A DNA stretch of 64,000 nt from assembly GCA_963576785.1 (NCBI GenBank), contig OY756139.1:2356001-2420000 (forward strand), written 5' to 3'. How positions within the stretch are numbered: position 1 is the first letter of the stretch; every line of letters starts with the position of its first letter. Positions 10,308-22,030 of the stretch are shown here, in pieces. The notes below the pieces were generated by a model. The model did not search any database. It had not been told where the DNA came from and was given only the letters and a program-made list of their open reading frames with translations. Source of the stretch: Chlorophyllum brunneum. Taxonomy: Eukaryota > Basidiomycota > Agaricomycetes > Agaricales > Agaricaceae. The position numbers and the translations under genes were made by a program.

Positions 10308-11969
10308 TCTCTCCGCGTATCAGCCCAGGCCACCCAGGCGAACGTCTCGCCGTCGGTCGCCCTCGAAAAGGGTGCCTACTACCGAACACGAGCCTCCCGC
10401 GCCCGCCCCGCCCCTGCCCTCAACCCAGTCACCCCATACGCTCACCATCGTGCACAACCCTGGACACACAACACCAAGCTCGTCCCGCTCCTCCTCCTCC
10501 TTGCCTTTGCATGCATCACCTGCTTCGCCGCCGCGTACTATCTCTTCAAGACGAGGTGGGAGGCCCCGCTAGATCATCCTCGCCGAGTCCTGCACACTGA
10601 TTTCCCTTCCTTTCAAGTCAACGCGTCCATCTGCAATGACGACTTTCACAACCGTCGCCCACATCTCCATCCGGACGAACACTTTCTTGCGTATCTACCC
10701 CATAGCGGTTTTCACAACCAACGCATAGCATTCGAAAATGCCCTCGTACTAGCCCGCCTGCTAAATCGCACCCTGATTGTACCCCCTATCCGCCTTGGCA
10801 ATAAACCTATCCCTTATTATCCCTTTGACAGGCTCTCCCGAACACTCGCCCTTGCCGACAAGACGGGCCTGAAGCATTGTGTACTTGTCCCCCCGGCCCT
10901 CTCGATGCCGCCTGAATGTTTCGACTACTTCGACTACTCCCATATCCCATGGGATTGGCTGGTCAACCTGTCCCTCGTAAGATCCAAGCAGAAACTGCTG
11001 TGTCGGTGGAATTTCAGCGAGAAATGGTTCAATGACACACTCGGCATTCCCGACAGCGAAATCTTACCTATCCGCGACTCAACACCTTATCAATATCGCT
11101 TCGTGGGCACTGTCGAAACCTCTAATAAGAACAACTGGTACAGACAGGATATCTCCATTGAATTCCTCGCTCAACAAAAGCAAAAGCTTCTTCTCTTTGG
11201 GACCCTGTTCGGATCAACTCGCTTACAATTACAACAAGAGCAACAGCTTGAAATACGGAGGGAGGTTCGCGAAGCAACGATGATCACACATCCCATCGTG
11301 GATCACATATCCAATTCAATATCCAACGCGCTTGGCGACGCGTATCTCGCTATACATCTTCGTGCTGGCGAAGCCAAGTTTGAAGCCGCAAGCGAAGCGA
11401 ATGCTCGTGCGATCTGGTGGACTCTCCTCCATCGTTTCCTCAACCTGACAATCGATGATGCAATGTGGATGGAGGAACTTGTTCAAGGCGCTGGCTTCCA
11501 ACCGAATCAAACGCACCCTAGGACTCCCCCACTACCTACCCCACCGAACTTCTACGCCCCTCTCAACGACACCGAGAGATCTGCTTTAGACCTAGCATCA
11601 CGCTCAGTATGTCACCGGCTGCGAATCCGCATTCCTACACTGGCTCCACTCGGTCCCAGCCCACCGCTCTTGTATATTGCGACAGATCTCAGAAGTACAC
11701 AGCAGCATCCCTTGTTGTTACGCTTTCGGACCCTGTTCCCTTGTACTTTCGATTTATCTGACTTTACACCACACTTGGCACCCCTGGATCAGCTAGTGAA
11801 TCCAACTGATGGTGTTCCTCTCCGACCTCACTTCCTTCCTTTTGTAGATGCTTTGGTTGCCGCAAAGGCTCTCCGCGTAGCCGGCACCAAGGGCAGCACA
11901 TTCAGCTACTACGTAGAGGATGTCCTCTGGAAGCGTACCCACAACCTTCCTATAAAGCAACGCGGATGA
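10305..11969 (+). CDS. Type II membrane protein of the GDP-fucose protein O-fucosyltransferase (PF10250-like) family
   Basis: A single uninterrupted frame of 554 aa, unusual here because nearly all other genes have introns. A cytosolic N-terminus of about 60 residues is followed by a signal anchor (LVPLLLLLAFACITCFAAAY). The luminal part has LPHSGFHNQRIAFENALVLA, the GxxNQR nucleotide-sugar motif of O-fucosyltransferase-like enzymes, then RTLIVPPIRLG, YLAIHLRAGEAKFE, YIATDLRS and a C-terminal STFSYYVEDV. Expected to sit in ER or Golgi and transfer a sugar to protein or glycan. The acceptor is unknown, and the fungal members are uncharacterised. The ATG lies within the third partial copy of the 68-bp repeat. 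Confidence 0.8.
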   Translation: MSLRVSAQATQANVSPSVALEKGAYYRTRASRARPAPALNPVTPYAHHRAQPWTHNTKLVPLLLLLAFACITCFAAAYYLFKTRWEAPLDHPRRVLHTDFPSFQVNASICNDDFHNRRPHLHPDEHFLAYLPHSGFHNQRIAFENALVLARLLNRTLIVPPIRLGNKPIPYYPFDRLSRTLALADKTGLKHCVLVPPALSMPPECFDYFDYSHIPWDWLVNLSLVRSKQKLLCRWNFSEKWFNDTLGIPDSEILPIRDSTPYQYRFVGTVETSNKNNWYRQDISIEFLAQQKQKLLLFGTLFGSTRLQLQQEQQLEIRREVREATMITHPIVDHISNSISNALGDAYLAIHLRAGEAKFEAASEANARAIWWTLLHRFLNLTIDDAMWMEELVQGAGFQPNQTHPRTPPLPTPPNFYAPLNDTERSALDLASRSVCHRLRIRIPTLAPLGPSPPLLYIATDLRSTQQHPLLLRFRTLFPCTFDLSDFTPHLAPLDQLVNPTDGVPLRPHFLPFVDALVAAKALRVAGTKGSTFSYYVEDVLWKRTHNLPIKQRG

Positions 11970-12540
11970 CCATGACCACTACACTGGATGCTCTTGTAAC
12001 CCCTAACGACAGAGTTGAGTGCCACGTCCTCCCCCCATGTTGATTCGTTCAAACTAGGTCTGCGTTTTGTAGTATTTTCACGACGTAGTGACCTCTAGAA
12101 TTTGTGGAAATAAAATTCGTTCGGGGCAGGTCATCCCTTTTTCTATCCCTGTCTCTTAGCGTACAGTTAAGGCCCAGTGTTCGTCACTACAACCTGGTCA
12201 ATTCTGGGCAACCGGCATCAAAACGGCGCCAACGCTTGAATTGTTCCATCAATAATATCAGAGATCACAGGTTTCACTCCAAGACATCAAGCACTGCCGT
12301 TCCGCTTACAATCTGGTTGCGATGGCACCAGAGACTCCATTCGCACTCACCATTGGCCGTATACGGCGCCCTATATCATGTCTCAAGTGGAAAAAGTGAT
12401 TGATTCCAACACCCACAAGTCACTCATATATCTGTCCTGGTGACAGTTTTGTGCTCCTTACTGGTACAGGTACCACCCTCGGTTGAACCACACCCATTTG
12501 TTCTTCTCTACGCTTCTCATACCTCAAGTCGGCTTTGATC
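11970..12540. other. Intergenic region upstream of VTS1
   Basis: Contains the 3' end of the glycosyltransferase gene and the VTS1 promoter/5' leader, with a pyrimidine-rich run at about 12125-12170. The open frame at 12104-12403 shows no domain. Confidence 0.5.
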
Positions 12541-14193
12541 ATGTCGAGCCCAGTCGCCGTTACCCCTTCTGCTATTAACCTCACCCCTGTTGCTACCCCC
12601 GCCACTGGGGGGACACTCGAAGGTCTTGATCACTGGTTGAAGGATTTCCAGAAGTACGAGGCAATTCTTGTGAGTAGCTCACCAGAATGCGCGCCGGTGC
12701 AGAGCGAATCCTCACACGGCAGACAGGCAGAGATGGCGAAAGCCTCGGCTGACAATAAGTTTCAAGATGAGCTGGCTACGATAGAACAATGTAAGAACAT
12801 TGACGATCACTCAGGCTCAGCCAAGAACTGATTTTTGGCCGCCTTAGGGTTCAAGGTTCTCTCCGAGTCGGAGCGTACAGCGTCGGTTTACACACTGCTT
12901 CAACACTCTACACAAGACCAAATTAGATTCTTTATGGCCGTATTACAGAGATTGATCAAACCCGAAGAAGATACTTCCTCCAATAGTGAGTGAAAAGCAA
13001 CACCTTCTCAAGGTTGACTAATTGCGCACGCTCGTGCGCGTGGAGTAGATGCCGAATCCACAAAACCCAAAAATGCAAAGACCGGTCTTCGTCCTCCGAG
13101 CCTAAATATTCCTCTGCCTGGTTCTCCTCCAACCCCAGCCCCCGTCGCTACGCCCAAGGCTCAGGATTCAGCGGCTCTGCCTCTGGGCGATAGACTCAAC
13201 TTACCGAAACCGTCCAATAATCCAACCCCTGTGTCCCCCCTAATCTCCCAAGATGGTGTCTTGAGAACTCCGGCCCTTGACAAGAGCTGGGCGAGTATGG
13301 TGAATACACCCCTTGTTCCCATGTTCCAGAAACCGGATGTCAACCGCAGCGAAACTCCAGTAAGCTACGGAGCCAGCGGCACAGGAATATACCGATCAGA
13401 TAGCGCTAGAGGTAAAGGGCCTGGACTTGCCGCTATCAACCCAGCCACACTCAGCCTGTTGGCAACGTCGGGCTTGTCGAATGATGCACAGCTACTTGCT
13501 GTACAGTTGGTTATGAATGGTATTTTGCAGCCTGCGGATGCTGCGGCTACAACTTTGAAGCAGGACCAGGCTCCGCCTCCACAATCCTCGGGGAAGAATA
13601 AAAAAGGTTCTCATGGGAGTTGGAGGACGCCTTCAAGTGCCAAGTACCCCGGTAGCGCTTTGCGAAGCAGTGCGCCCAAGAGTAGCATGGCAAAGAGTAG
13701 CGGCCTGAAAAGTTCTGGATTGAGTAGCAGTGGCCTTGACAGTGCTTCTATGGAGTCTCCAAGAGTCGAGGACTTCAATCCGGAGTTGCTGAATGATATC
13801 CCGGCATGGTTGAGAAGCCTGAGATTGCACAAGTATACTGCTTGTTTCGATGGCATGACCTGGCAGGAGATGGTCGTCATGGATGATGCTGTCTTGGAGA
13901 CGAAGGGGGTAGCGGCTTTGGGTGCCAGAAGACGTCTTCTCAGGACATTTGATCATGTTCGTCGGGAGATGGGGATGGAAGGTAATAGCAGTGCTACACC
14001 CACGACTTCCGCTCTTACCTCGAACGTCGCCGAGTCATCAACGAATCAACCGACTCAGAATGAACCTGGCGTGCCTCAGACTGCCGCGCCCAGACTATCC
14101 GCAGATTCCCCGGTGTTCATGCCCACTGGTAAAGTGCCGCACAGTGCCGCGCCCGCTCTGTCGCCAGCCACTGTCATAATCTCGGCCATTTAA
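12541..14193 (+). CDS. VTS1: VTS1/Smaug-type SAM-domain RNA-binding protein
   Basis: Four exons (12541-12669, 12727-12790, 12848-12985, 13049-14193) give 491 aa. The N-terminal block ([16 protein letters not shown], then [15 protein letters not shown] and [15 protein letters not shown]) is conserved in fungal Vts1. The middle is Ser/Pro-rich and of low complexity. The SAM domain is at about residues 360-425 ([20 protein letters not shown] ... [17 protein letters not shown]). Vts1 binds hairpins of the Smaug-recognition type in mRNAs and recruits Ccr4-Not for decay. A Ser-Gly-Leu-rich repeat tract (13660-13745, [19 protein letters not shown]) precedes the SAM domain. Start chosen at MSSPVAV, the first ATG joining in frame. 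Confidence 0.9.
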
Positions 14194-14797
14194 TCGAGTT
14201 TCGGCGCTTTCGCAGTTTGTAGCCAAGCTCGGAGTCTATTCCTTTCAAGAAATACTGCGATATATTTGCCTTCTTTGCTAGCTATCGTGTGTATACGAGT
14301 CTGCTTCGTACTGTATATGGTGTATGCGAGTATAATCTTCCTCATGTTCTCGTTTGGTTTGGATCCCGGAGACGCAATCCTAGGGTACTGGGTGGGCGGT
14401 TCCAGCGGGGAGATCTTCTGAATTCAAAGCTTCGCACTCCACTACACTCCACTACTTAGTCGTTTCATGACCAGTGGCCAAAAAATGATCGAAAGCTAAA
14501 TCGGTGATAGCTAAGTACAAACCTTGAGACGTATCGAGGTTAACGAGGAGATAATCCACATGCTTATTTCCCCTGATCACTTTTCTCAAATCCAACCCCA
14601 GTATACCCAATCTCCCAGAGTTTCTCCTTCCCATCGCTATTACGACACTGTGTTTGATCACTATGGTTCCTGATCAAACAACGCTGGATCAAGGGATGGG
14701 TGAACTCCGCGTGAAATGCGTCGAAGACCAGCGCTATGTGATAATAATAACGCCTAAACTCGACTTGGACATCGTTCCTTGATTCTTGATTCCCTCC
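14194..14797. other. Intergenic region between VTS1 and G-alpha 1
   Basis: No convincing coding. It holds the VTS1 3' end, a short CACTACACTCCACTACT direct repeat at about 14436-14456, and the promoter of the G-alpha gene. Confidence 0.5.
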
Positions 14798-16774
14798 ATG
14801 TTCCAGTCGTCGGACCATGATCCTCTCGCTGCAGCGCTGCAGCCTCCACCTGGAGAGACACCGGAACAACGAACAGAAAGGGAGGCGAGGGAGGCGCAAG
14901 CAATAGAGACCAGTAACCAGATAGACGCGGAAATAAAGGCAGCCAAACAGGCTATGAAAAAGCTCAAGAAACCGATACGAGTATTGGTTCTGGGACAGAG
15001 CATGAGCGGTAAGTGTTGAGCGTATCCTTTATGTCCATGTTTCTTGAATTGAGAACCTGGCGTTTAGGCAAGACAACCACCATAAAGAGTGAGTAATGCG
15101 ACTCGTATTTGATTCGTATAATACTGACCTGCGTCTAAAGATTTTCAAATGGCGTATGCTCAGGGGTCATGGGCGGAGGAACGTAGTTCCTGGCATGTTG
15201 TCATCCTGTTCAACCTAGTTCGGAATGTCAACACCATAGCGGATGCTCTCAATGAAGAAACGAGGCAGAGTGTTTCGAGTGGAAGAAAATCAGCTCTCAC
15301 GGAGTACCATAGAAGTATTCTGTTTCGATTATCACCTCTAAGGAGAGTTGAAAAAGATCTCAAGACACTCCTCGGTTCCGGTACCAGCGAGGGTTTGGAT
15401 CTGGACTTGTCCAGCCGACCAAGTACTGCTGCAGGTTCAAAAGACGTACCGGATGTATACCTGAAGTCTTCGCACATTGAAGGCCAGAATCCTCCAGAAT
15501 TTTGCATCTGGTCGTCGTCTGGTTGGAAGTCAATCCTTGACAAAGTTCGAAACCGATCTCAAGGGAAAGAATCGCAAGTGCCTCGCGCCATTCGGATGGT
15601 GCTCAGCAGCTGCAAGGACGACATAAATGAAATATGGAATGACGCCGTTACTCAGCAAATATTACGTTCCAGATCAGGCAGGCTCGAGGAAACACCCGGA
15701 TTGTACGTTTCAATTAGAATCATTGCAATGCCGATGTCAAACAGACCAATGCAGTTTCCTGAATGACGTTGATCGTATACTCTCGCCGGACTACGTGCCA
15801 ACGGACCAGGATATCGTAAGGTCCCGTCTCAGAACGACCGGCGTGCAAGAATACCACTTCACCCTCGACAAAGGTAAAATGGCCTCAAACCCTTCTTTTT
15901 GATGATGAACTTTTTGTACGAATAGGGACTGGCATGACAAGGGAGTGGGTGATGTACGACGTTGCCAGTGGGTTTATTCCGCCATTGTACTCTCATGGAG
16001 GCTTATATTACTTTCACAGGCATCAGAACCTCCGTATGTTCACTCTGGTTTTAGCCAGCACTTTGTCTTTAATTCTTGTTTGGTAACAGAAGGCAGCTTG
16101 GATCCCGTACTTTCCTGACGTCACTGCGCTGATTTTCCTAGCACCCGTCTCGTCTTTCGACGAAAGGCTTCCCGAGAACCCGAGAATAAACCGGCTCGAA
16201 GACACATTTGTCCTATGGAAAACAGTTTGCTCAAATAAGCTGCTGACGAATGTACAGCTGGTGAGTATCCGCAAACTTGTGCCATGGGAGCGACATTGAG
16301 ACTGCTTGTAGATTCTGTTCATGAACAAGACCGACATCCTCGCCAGAAAGCTTGAGCAGGGTATCAGAGTCAAAGATCACATCTCTGAATTCGCTGATAA
16401 TAAAAATGATTTCATGGCTGTCGCAGAGTGTGAGTTTTTGACCTGAAAAATGTGGAACTCTTTTTAGATTTTGACATGTTCCCTTTTAAGGGCTTCGTCG
16501 GGTTTTCAAGAGACTGTTCCTTGACAGTAATGGGACGTCCAACCGAAAGCTCATCGCCCATTTCACAAACGTCATCGTGTGTACTTCTCTCCGAAAACTT
16601 TTCCCCAAACTGGCTGAACTCGATGTTGACAGGATACCAGGGCAACTTCACACACTCTCCAAGCAGGTAAGCCCGAACTTCTCGAAGCTGATCCATCCCC
16701 TGCTGACAGCGGGTCTCCTCAAAGTACAAGCGGCAATTCTCAGGAATGACATCGAAGACGCTGGTCTGATGTGA
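14798..16774 (+). CDS. Divergent heterotrimeric G-protein alpha subunit (copy 1)
   Basis: The N-terminus DPLAAALQPPPGETPEQRTE and the P-loop GQSMSGKT, followed by TTIKNFQMAYA, mark the basidiomycete atypical G-alpha group. Splicing at about 15007, 15078, 15702, 15875, 15967, 16034, 16261 and 16431 joins the segments by phase; exon 16020-16033 is 14 nt. Switch I is LRTTGVQEYHF. The G3 motif is YDVASIRTSKAAW, where typical G-alpha have DVGGQR, so both Gly and the catalytic Gln are missing. G4 is intact (MNKTD). The C-terminus (AAILRNDIEDAGLM) resembles G-alpha ends, but splicing after about 16590 (the G5 region) is unclear. Probably membrane-associated signalling, possibly without GTPase activity. 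The long insert at 15149-15700 corresponds to the helical domain. Confidence 0.8.
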
Positions 16775-17027
16775 AGATCTACCCTGTCAACCGTTCTCAC
16801 AGTAGCACCCGGTTACTTCCCTGTATTTATTGAATACCTTTCAAGCTCCAGAAGCTTGGGCCACCTATATAGGTAGCGCATGTAGCACTAAGACTGGACT
16901 TTCCTTTACTCCCAATATTTTGCGTGGTTTGTTGTAGGATCAAAATGTTGTAGTGATTTGTGACGGAGCAAATAATATTATGCGTGCATAACAGAGAGAT
17001 GCGAGATCTAAGCATAGATGGAATGGA

Positions 17028-19272
17028 TCACAGGTCATCCCGCATGCGGGGCAGGTCCGGTCTCTTGTGGTAGAGGTCGTAAATTGGACGTGTACCTGCG
17101 GCTTGGAGATCCTCTGCAACCTTCTCTGCGCCTTCCATAATGCGTAGTAGGTTACCGCCAGTGAGGCCAGCAATATCGTATTGATTCCAGCCTCGTGTTA
17201 TTAGCTCCGCAACCTGTCAAAGTAAAGTGAGCACCGTTTTATTCGAGCATTTCAAAACGCACCAGAGCAGGGTATCTCGAGACGTCTTCAAGTCCGATAG
17301 GTGTGTTAGCAATACCGTCGAAATCACTTCCAATACCAACACTGGGAACGGGTGCAACGACTTAATCAAAAGCTACCTAGATAAAAGAAACACTCACTGC
17401 TCTTTACCCGTTACTTTGGCTATATGCTCGACGTGATCAGCAACCGTCTGAACATTTGCACCTCCTTCGTCAGCCACGAATGAAGGAGAGAAATTGATCT
17501 AGATAAGGGAAAATGAATGCCAGGTCTCCAGATCTTTCGGGTCACGTACCATAACGACTGCGTCATTTTGACCTTCGGTCTTGCCAATAAGCCTCAACAC
17601 CTCGTCGGGTACGTTTCGCGGAACATCGTGGACTGCTCGGGCAGACGAATGAGACCAAATGACTGGAGCCTTGGAGTACAGGATAGCTTGGGAAGCAGTG
17701 GCGTCGGAAGTATGTGATAGGTCGACGAGGACGCCTAGACGATTCATCTCGTCAATGAGCAATTTCCCCAACGGGCTGGAAGTAGTATCAAGTCCTACGA
17801 GTTAGATATAAGTATACACGGTGGCCTACCTCAGACCATGATGTAAAGGGATAATGCCTGGAAGGTAGCCGCAAGAGTCGGCGAAAGCGTTGTGGCACAC
17901 GTGGGTCAGCGTCACGTAGCGGACCCCCAGGGTCTGGTATTGGCGGAGTACGGCGATAGAATTGCCTAGCTGGTGAGCCCTAAATACCTGTAAGATTAAC
18001 AACATAGTCGCTCAGAGTCTAGGAAGGCGAACCCCTCAATACCAATCAGACTGGCAATCTTGCCACCGGAGATGGCGGCTTTAACTCCCTCTGACGTCGT
18101 CGCAAGCTGGAAGGTCTAAATCGATCCGCTCAGCGGGTGTCCGCCACTAAGTAGAGACTAGGTGTTTACATCTGGGTATTTGGCAATTAGCTCTCGCGTG
18201 ACATCGATTTGCTCCAGCGTGTCTCTAGATGGAGCGCAGTCGTTGAACACGATTCTGATTCAAAAGGTCGTTCACAACGAACCTCACGATCCAAGTTGCG
18301 TCAGTGAAATCCTTGCCCTCTTCTTCGGGTTTAGCGCATGGTACATACGCCGACCTAGGATATCAATCAATTCAACGGGGCATTGATGAAAAGTGATTTC
18401 AGCGACACACCAAAAGAAGCCCCCGACCCGACCTTTCCTCAATCTGGGTATGTCAACGTGTCCAGGCATAAGAGATTCGAGATCAACGGCCGAGGCGTTA
18501 TTTGCATACGTCACGCGAGTGAGAATGGGTAAGTCTACATCATTATTTTATCATCATCAACTTCAACCCAGAGGGCAGTCGAAACTCGAAATGAACTGAC
18601 CAATATGCCCATCCTTACATTCCGTGAAGCCTGTGAGCCAAGGTGTGGTTTCAGGGACAAGAGAGGACATACAATAACAGGAGCCTGCTTCATAATGACC
18701 AATGCAGCCTTTTGAGGGTCCTTCGGTAGCAGCCCAATCCATGGTGCAAGGTCATCACTCAACAAATGCTTGAAGCCCAAGAAAAACACCAGTGCAGCGA
18801 CAAAGAGCAACGTCAAACTCGTCCACACCACCTTCTTCGCCTTCGTATCCCCCTCCTTGTTGTTCAAATTGGCGGGGCTCCCGAGTGATCGTGAAGGTCG
18901 TTGGGTGCCTCCGTTATTTCGCAGAAGTGGTGAAGCCTCATTATCATGTTGGTGCCGTCCGTCGGCGTCAGTATTATTCCGTGAGGTAGGCATGTTATAG
19001 TCGTGCTCTTGGCGCTCTGAATGTTGCGACGTTCGCGGCACAACTTGTTGTGCGATTCCGAGTAATACCGCAAGACCCGCCGCAGCTCGAGTTGCGCTTC
19101 CGGTAGAAGTTGGGGCTTGGTTCTGGTTGTCTTGAGACGGACTGCGGTTATTCCAAGGCAAAAAGTGTCTGAGGTGCTCGGTAGCGGGACTGTGTTGTGT
19201 TTGGCGATGATGAGGGTTAGCAGGAGGGTCCGACGAGCCTGAACTGGAACTAGTACTCTGTGGGCGTACCAT
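17028..19272 (-). CDS. Membrane dipeptidase (peptidase M19, renal dipeptidase family)
   Basis: The ATG at 19272 starts a Ser/His/Asn-rich cytosolic N-terminus of about 150 residues, then one signal anchor ([20 protein letters not shown]). The catalytic domain has the zinc motif VIDGHIDLP (HxD), then [37 protein letters not shown] and [11 protein letters not shown], then VGIGSDFDG and the C-terminal [14 protein letters not shown]. These are the metal and substrate residues of M19 dipeptidases, which cleave dipeptides outside the cytoplasm. The gene has at least eight short introns; the end is MRDDL* at 17028. Fungal genomes usually hold one or more type II M19 proteins; this one looks complete. 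Confidence 0.88.
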
Positions 19273-19575
19273 GACCAATCAATTTGTATGGGAACTCCTG
19301 GTAACATTCCTTTGAACTCAAGCATATATATATATTACAACTTTGCGGAGTTGGCGCGACTACCTCGAGGTAGTTGTGTGGCTCATTGCCCAGTGCTGAG
19401 TCAACCAGATAGCCCGGATGAAAAGAAATGCGATAGTGTAACAGACAATTAAAGTACATCGTTCAACATCGAAATCGGATGATCTGAACCCAACATGATG
19501 TAGATAATGCAGAGAGGGAATGTGGTGGTGGTACCTAATATCTAAACAATGTGGCACCCACTTTTTGGACCAAGC
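19273..19575. other. Intergenic region
   Basis: Promoter of the dipeptidase (minus strand) and 3' end of the fumarate reductase. Contains a TA repeat (tatatatata) at 19325-19335; otherwise nothing seen. Confidence 0.5.
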
Positions 19576-21568
19576 TCATGCCTTCACCTTGCCAATGACG
19601 GCATCGGGTGCATATCGAGGAATGACCTTGGGGTCGTGGAGCATATTGAACTCCTCAGTAGCATCACGACCAGCGTAGAGAATGATGGCTTTCTCGCCTC
19701 CGGGGTGGTCAGGTAGGAACTTGGTCACATCGAGGACCTGCCCATCAATGACGACCCAAATGTCCTCCTTCTTGTTGTGTTTGGCAACCTCAGCAAGTGT
19801 GTATTCACCAGAGGTGCTCTTGCCAACGGGTGTAGCAGAAGCTGCGGCAGGGGTCGCGGAACCAGAAACGTGACTGGCTAGGGCGCCAAGACGACCGCCG
19901 GCCTTCTGGACAGCAGCTGAGGTGGCTTGTAGGAGGTAGGCGGCAGCACTGTCGCCAGATACGCGACCAAAGACGACGCAGCCAAGGAGCGAGGAGCCAC
20001 CGAGACGGTTGGCACCATGAACACCACCAGCAACCTCGCCAGAGGCGAAAAGACCTGGGATGGGCTTCCCAGAATTGCCAATGACACGGGATTCGGAGTC
20101 GATCTCAAGACCACCCATGGTGTAGTGGAGGACAGGAGTCATGACGGCAACGTGGAAAAAGTCATCAAACTTCCACTCGCCTTGGAAGAACTGGAGAAGT
20201 GATTAACTTGAGGATTTATGACCACGGAAGCGAAAATATACCTTCTTGCCGAAGGGGTCCTTCTGTGTGCGAACTGAGACATTGTAATCCTCGAAGGTCT
20301 TCTTGAGAACCTCGGGAGCGAGGCCGAATTCTTTGGCAAGAGCTTCACCGCTATCGAAGCGTTTCATGAGACCACGGCCAACGTAGTGCTTGCAGTGCCA
20401 CTCAATCTCTTTGGAAGCCTTGCCGTTGAGTACAAGACGGATGGGATACATGCCGTTCTCCCAGATCTTGCCAGTTACGTAGTCACGGTGCTGGAGCTCG
20501 TCGACGAAACGTTTGCCCGTGTTGTCAAGTAGGAGACCACCAACACCACGAAGAGCCTCGGCAGCCAAGAATTTAACCTTAGCATCAGGCTCTTTGGGAT
20601 CAACGAGACCGGTGGGGTGAACCTGGACTTTCTCAAGGTCAACAGCGCTGGCGCCGATCGCAAGCGCAATCTTGTGACCGTCACCAGTGGAGTGCTCGCC
20701 GTTCGTGGTGGGGAGATTGTAGTACTCTGGGCGGTGCTTCTTAAGGAGCGAATCCCCAGTGAAGTCGGCAGCATAGCCACCTGTGGCAAGAACCACAGGA
20801 CCATACGCCGTCTCCGCCTTGCCGTTAAACTCGTACTCGACACCGATGACAGAGCCGGAATCGTCCTTCACGAGCTTGGTTGCGCGAGCCTTCTTAATGA
20901 TCTTGACGCGATCGGGGCTGCTGATGGCAAGGTCTTCAAGGCGCTCAAGTTGGGCGTAAGTGATGACCTGAGAAGGAGTGAGCGAATGAACAAGAGGGCG
21001 AAAGTCCGAAAATAGATGGACATAGAGCGGAAGCGGGAAGCGGAGATTCGCAGGGGAATGGAAGTGACACAAACGTACCATTCCAGGGAACTGGGCGCCG
21101 CCACGATGGGTACGAGGCTGGCTGTGACCACCGAGACGAGCAACCTTGGAGAGGTCAAGGCCGAACTTGTACTGCAGCCAGTGGACAGCATCAGCGGAGC
21201 GACCAGTGAGGACACGGATCAAGTCATCGCGAGCGAGGTCACGGGCCTACAGATACGGTGAGATACAGGGCATGTGAAATTGCCAAATACGCACGGATCG
21301 TTTGGTGTCCTCGAAGAATGTCTTAGCAGAATCGGGAATGCCAGCGTCTTGTTGAGGCTGAGTACCAGCACCATTGATACCAGAAGTGGCCTTGGTGGAG
21401 TTACCACCCATGAAACTAGAGGAGAGAGATAAGTACGAAGTGATAAGATGACGAAGCGGAAACTTACGGCTGCTTGTCGAGGACGAGGACATTGCCACCA
21501 CGCTCGAGGATAGTGTGTGCAGCAGAGAGACCGGCAAGGCCGCCACCAACAACGATAACCTGGGCCAT
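19576..21568 (-). CDS. Soluble fumarate reductase (Osm1/Frd1 type) with C-terminal cytochrome b5 domain
   Basis: Begins [20 protein letters not shown], the FAD-binding GxGxxG motif, then [41 protein letters not shown] and QVHPTG; the C-terminal part has [19 protein letters not shown]. These are hallmarks of the flavoprotein fumarate reductase family that moves electrons from reduced flavin or NADH to fumarate. After an Ala/Ser/Thr linker ([12 protein letters not shown]), a cytochrome b5 domain follows ([20 protein letters not shown] ... [12 protein letters not shown] ... MLHDPKV) with both haem histidines (HPGG and HD). Four short introns lie near 20195-20241, 20965-21079, 21247-21293 and 21415-21468. 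It likely reoxidises cofactors under low oxygen; location (cytosol, ER or mitochondrion) is not clear because no presequence is seen. Confidence 0.92.
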
Positions 21569-22030
21569 TTTTCAGAGAAGGATGTAGTGGTGGAAAAGGA
21601 AGTGGGTTCGGAGGTAGAGGTGCGGGAGAACCTTTTATTATAAGTCTGCATGTATCACGGGGCAGTTTTGGCGAGTGCGGCATGTGATTCCGACTAATGT
21701 GTCACGATCGTCACATCTGCCCTTGCAGCGTCAGGCCCATGTTCTGCGGGGGCTATCTTCAATGGCCAACGCCGCCACATAGACCATTACAGCGGCTCAC
21801 AATCCTGGATCACCCCCGGTAGTTGTTCCCCAGTCGCCCAAAGTTGTCACCGGCTAGCCGAAATAGCCGGAACCAGATCCGCTCCCACCTCCGCTCGGCC
21901 GCTTCCAGGCAATCACCTCCAGCGGATGCTCCGGGTTCCTCCTCAACTAACCCAAAAATTGACATTGCATTCTAACATTTATTGCCTATCCTACCACTAT
22001 TGCATACGGCTGCGTCACGAAGCCCTGCTA
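21569..22030. other. Intergenic region
   Basis: Promoter of the fumarate reductase (minus strand) and 3' end of the riboside kinase. GC-rich around 21780-21920. No gene seen. Confidence 0.5.

Noticed and set aside
12104..12403. Open frame upstream of VTS1
   Set aside because: No domain, pyrimidine-rich leader composition; part of the promoter.
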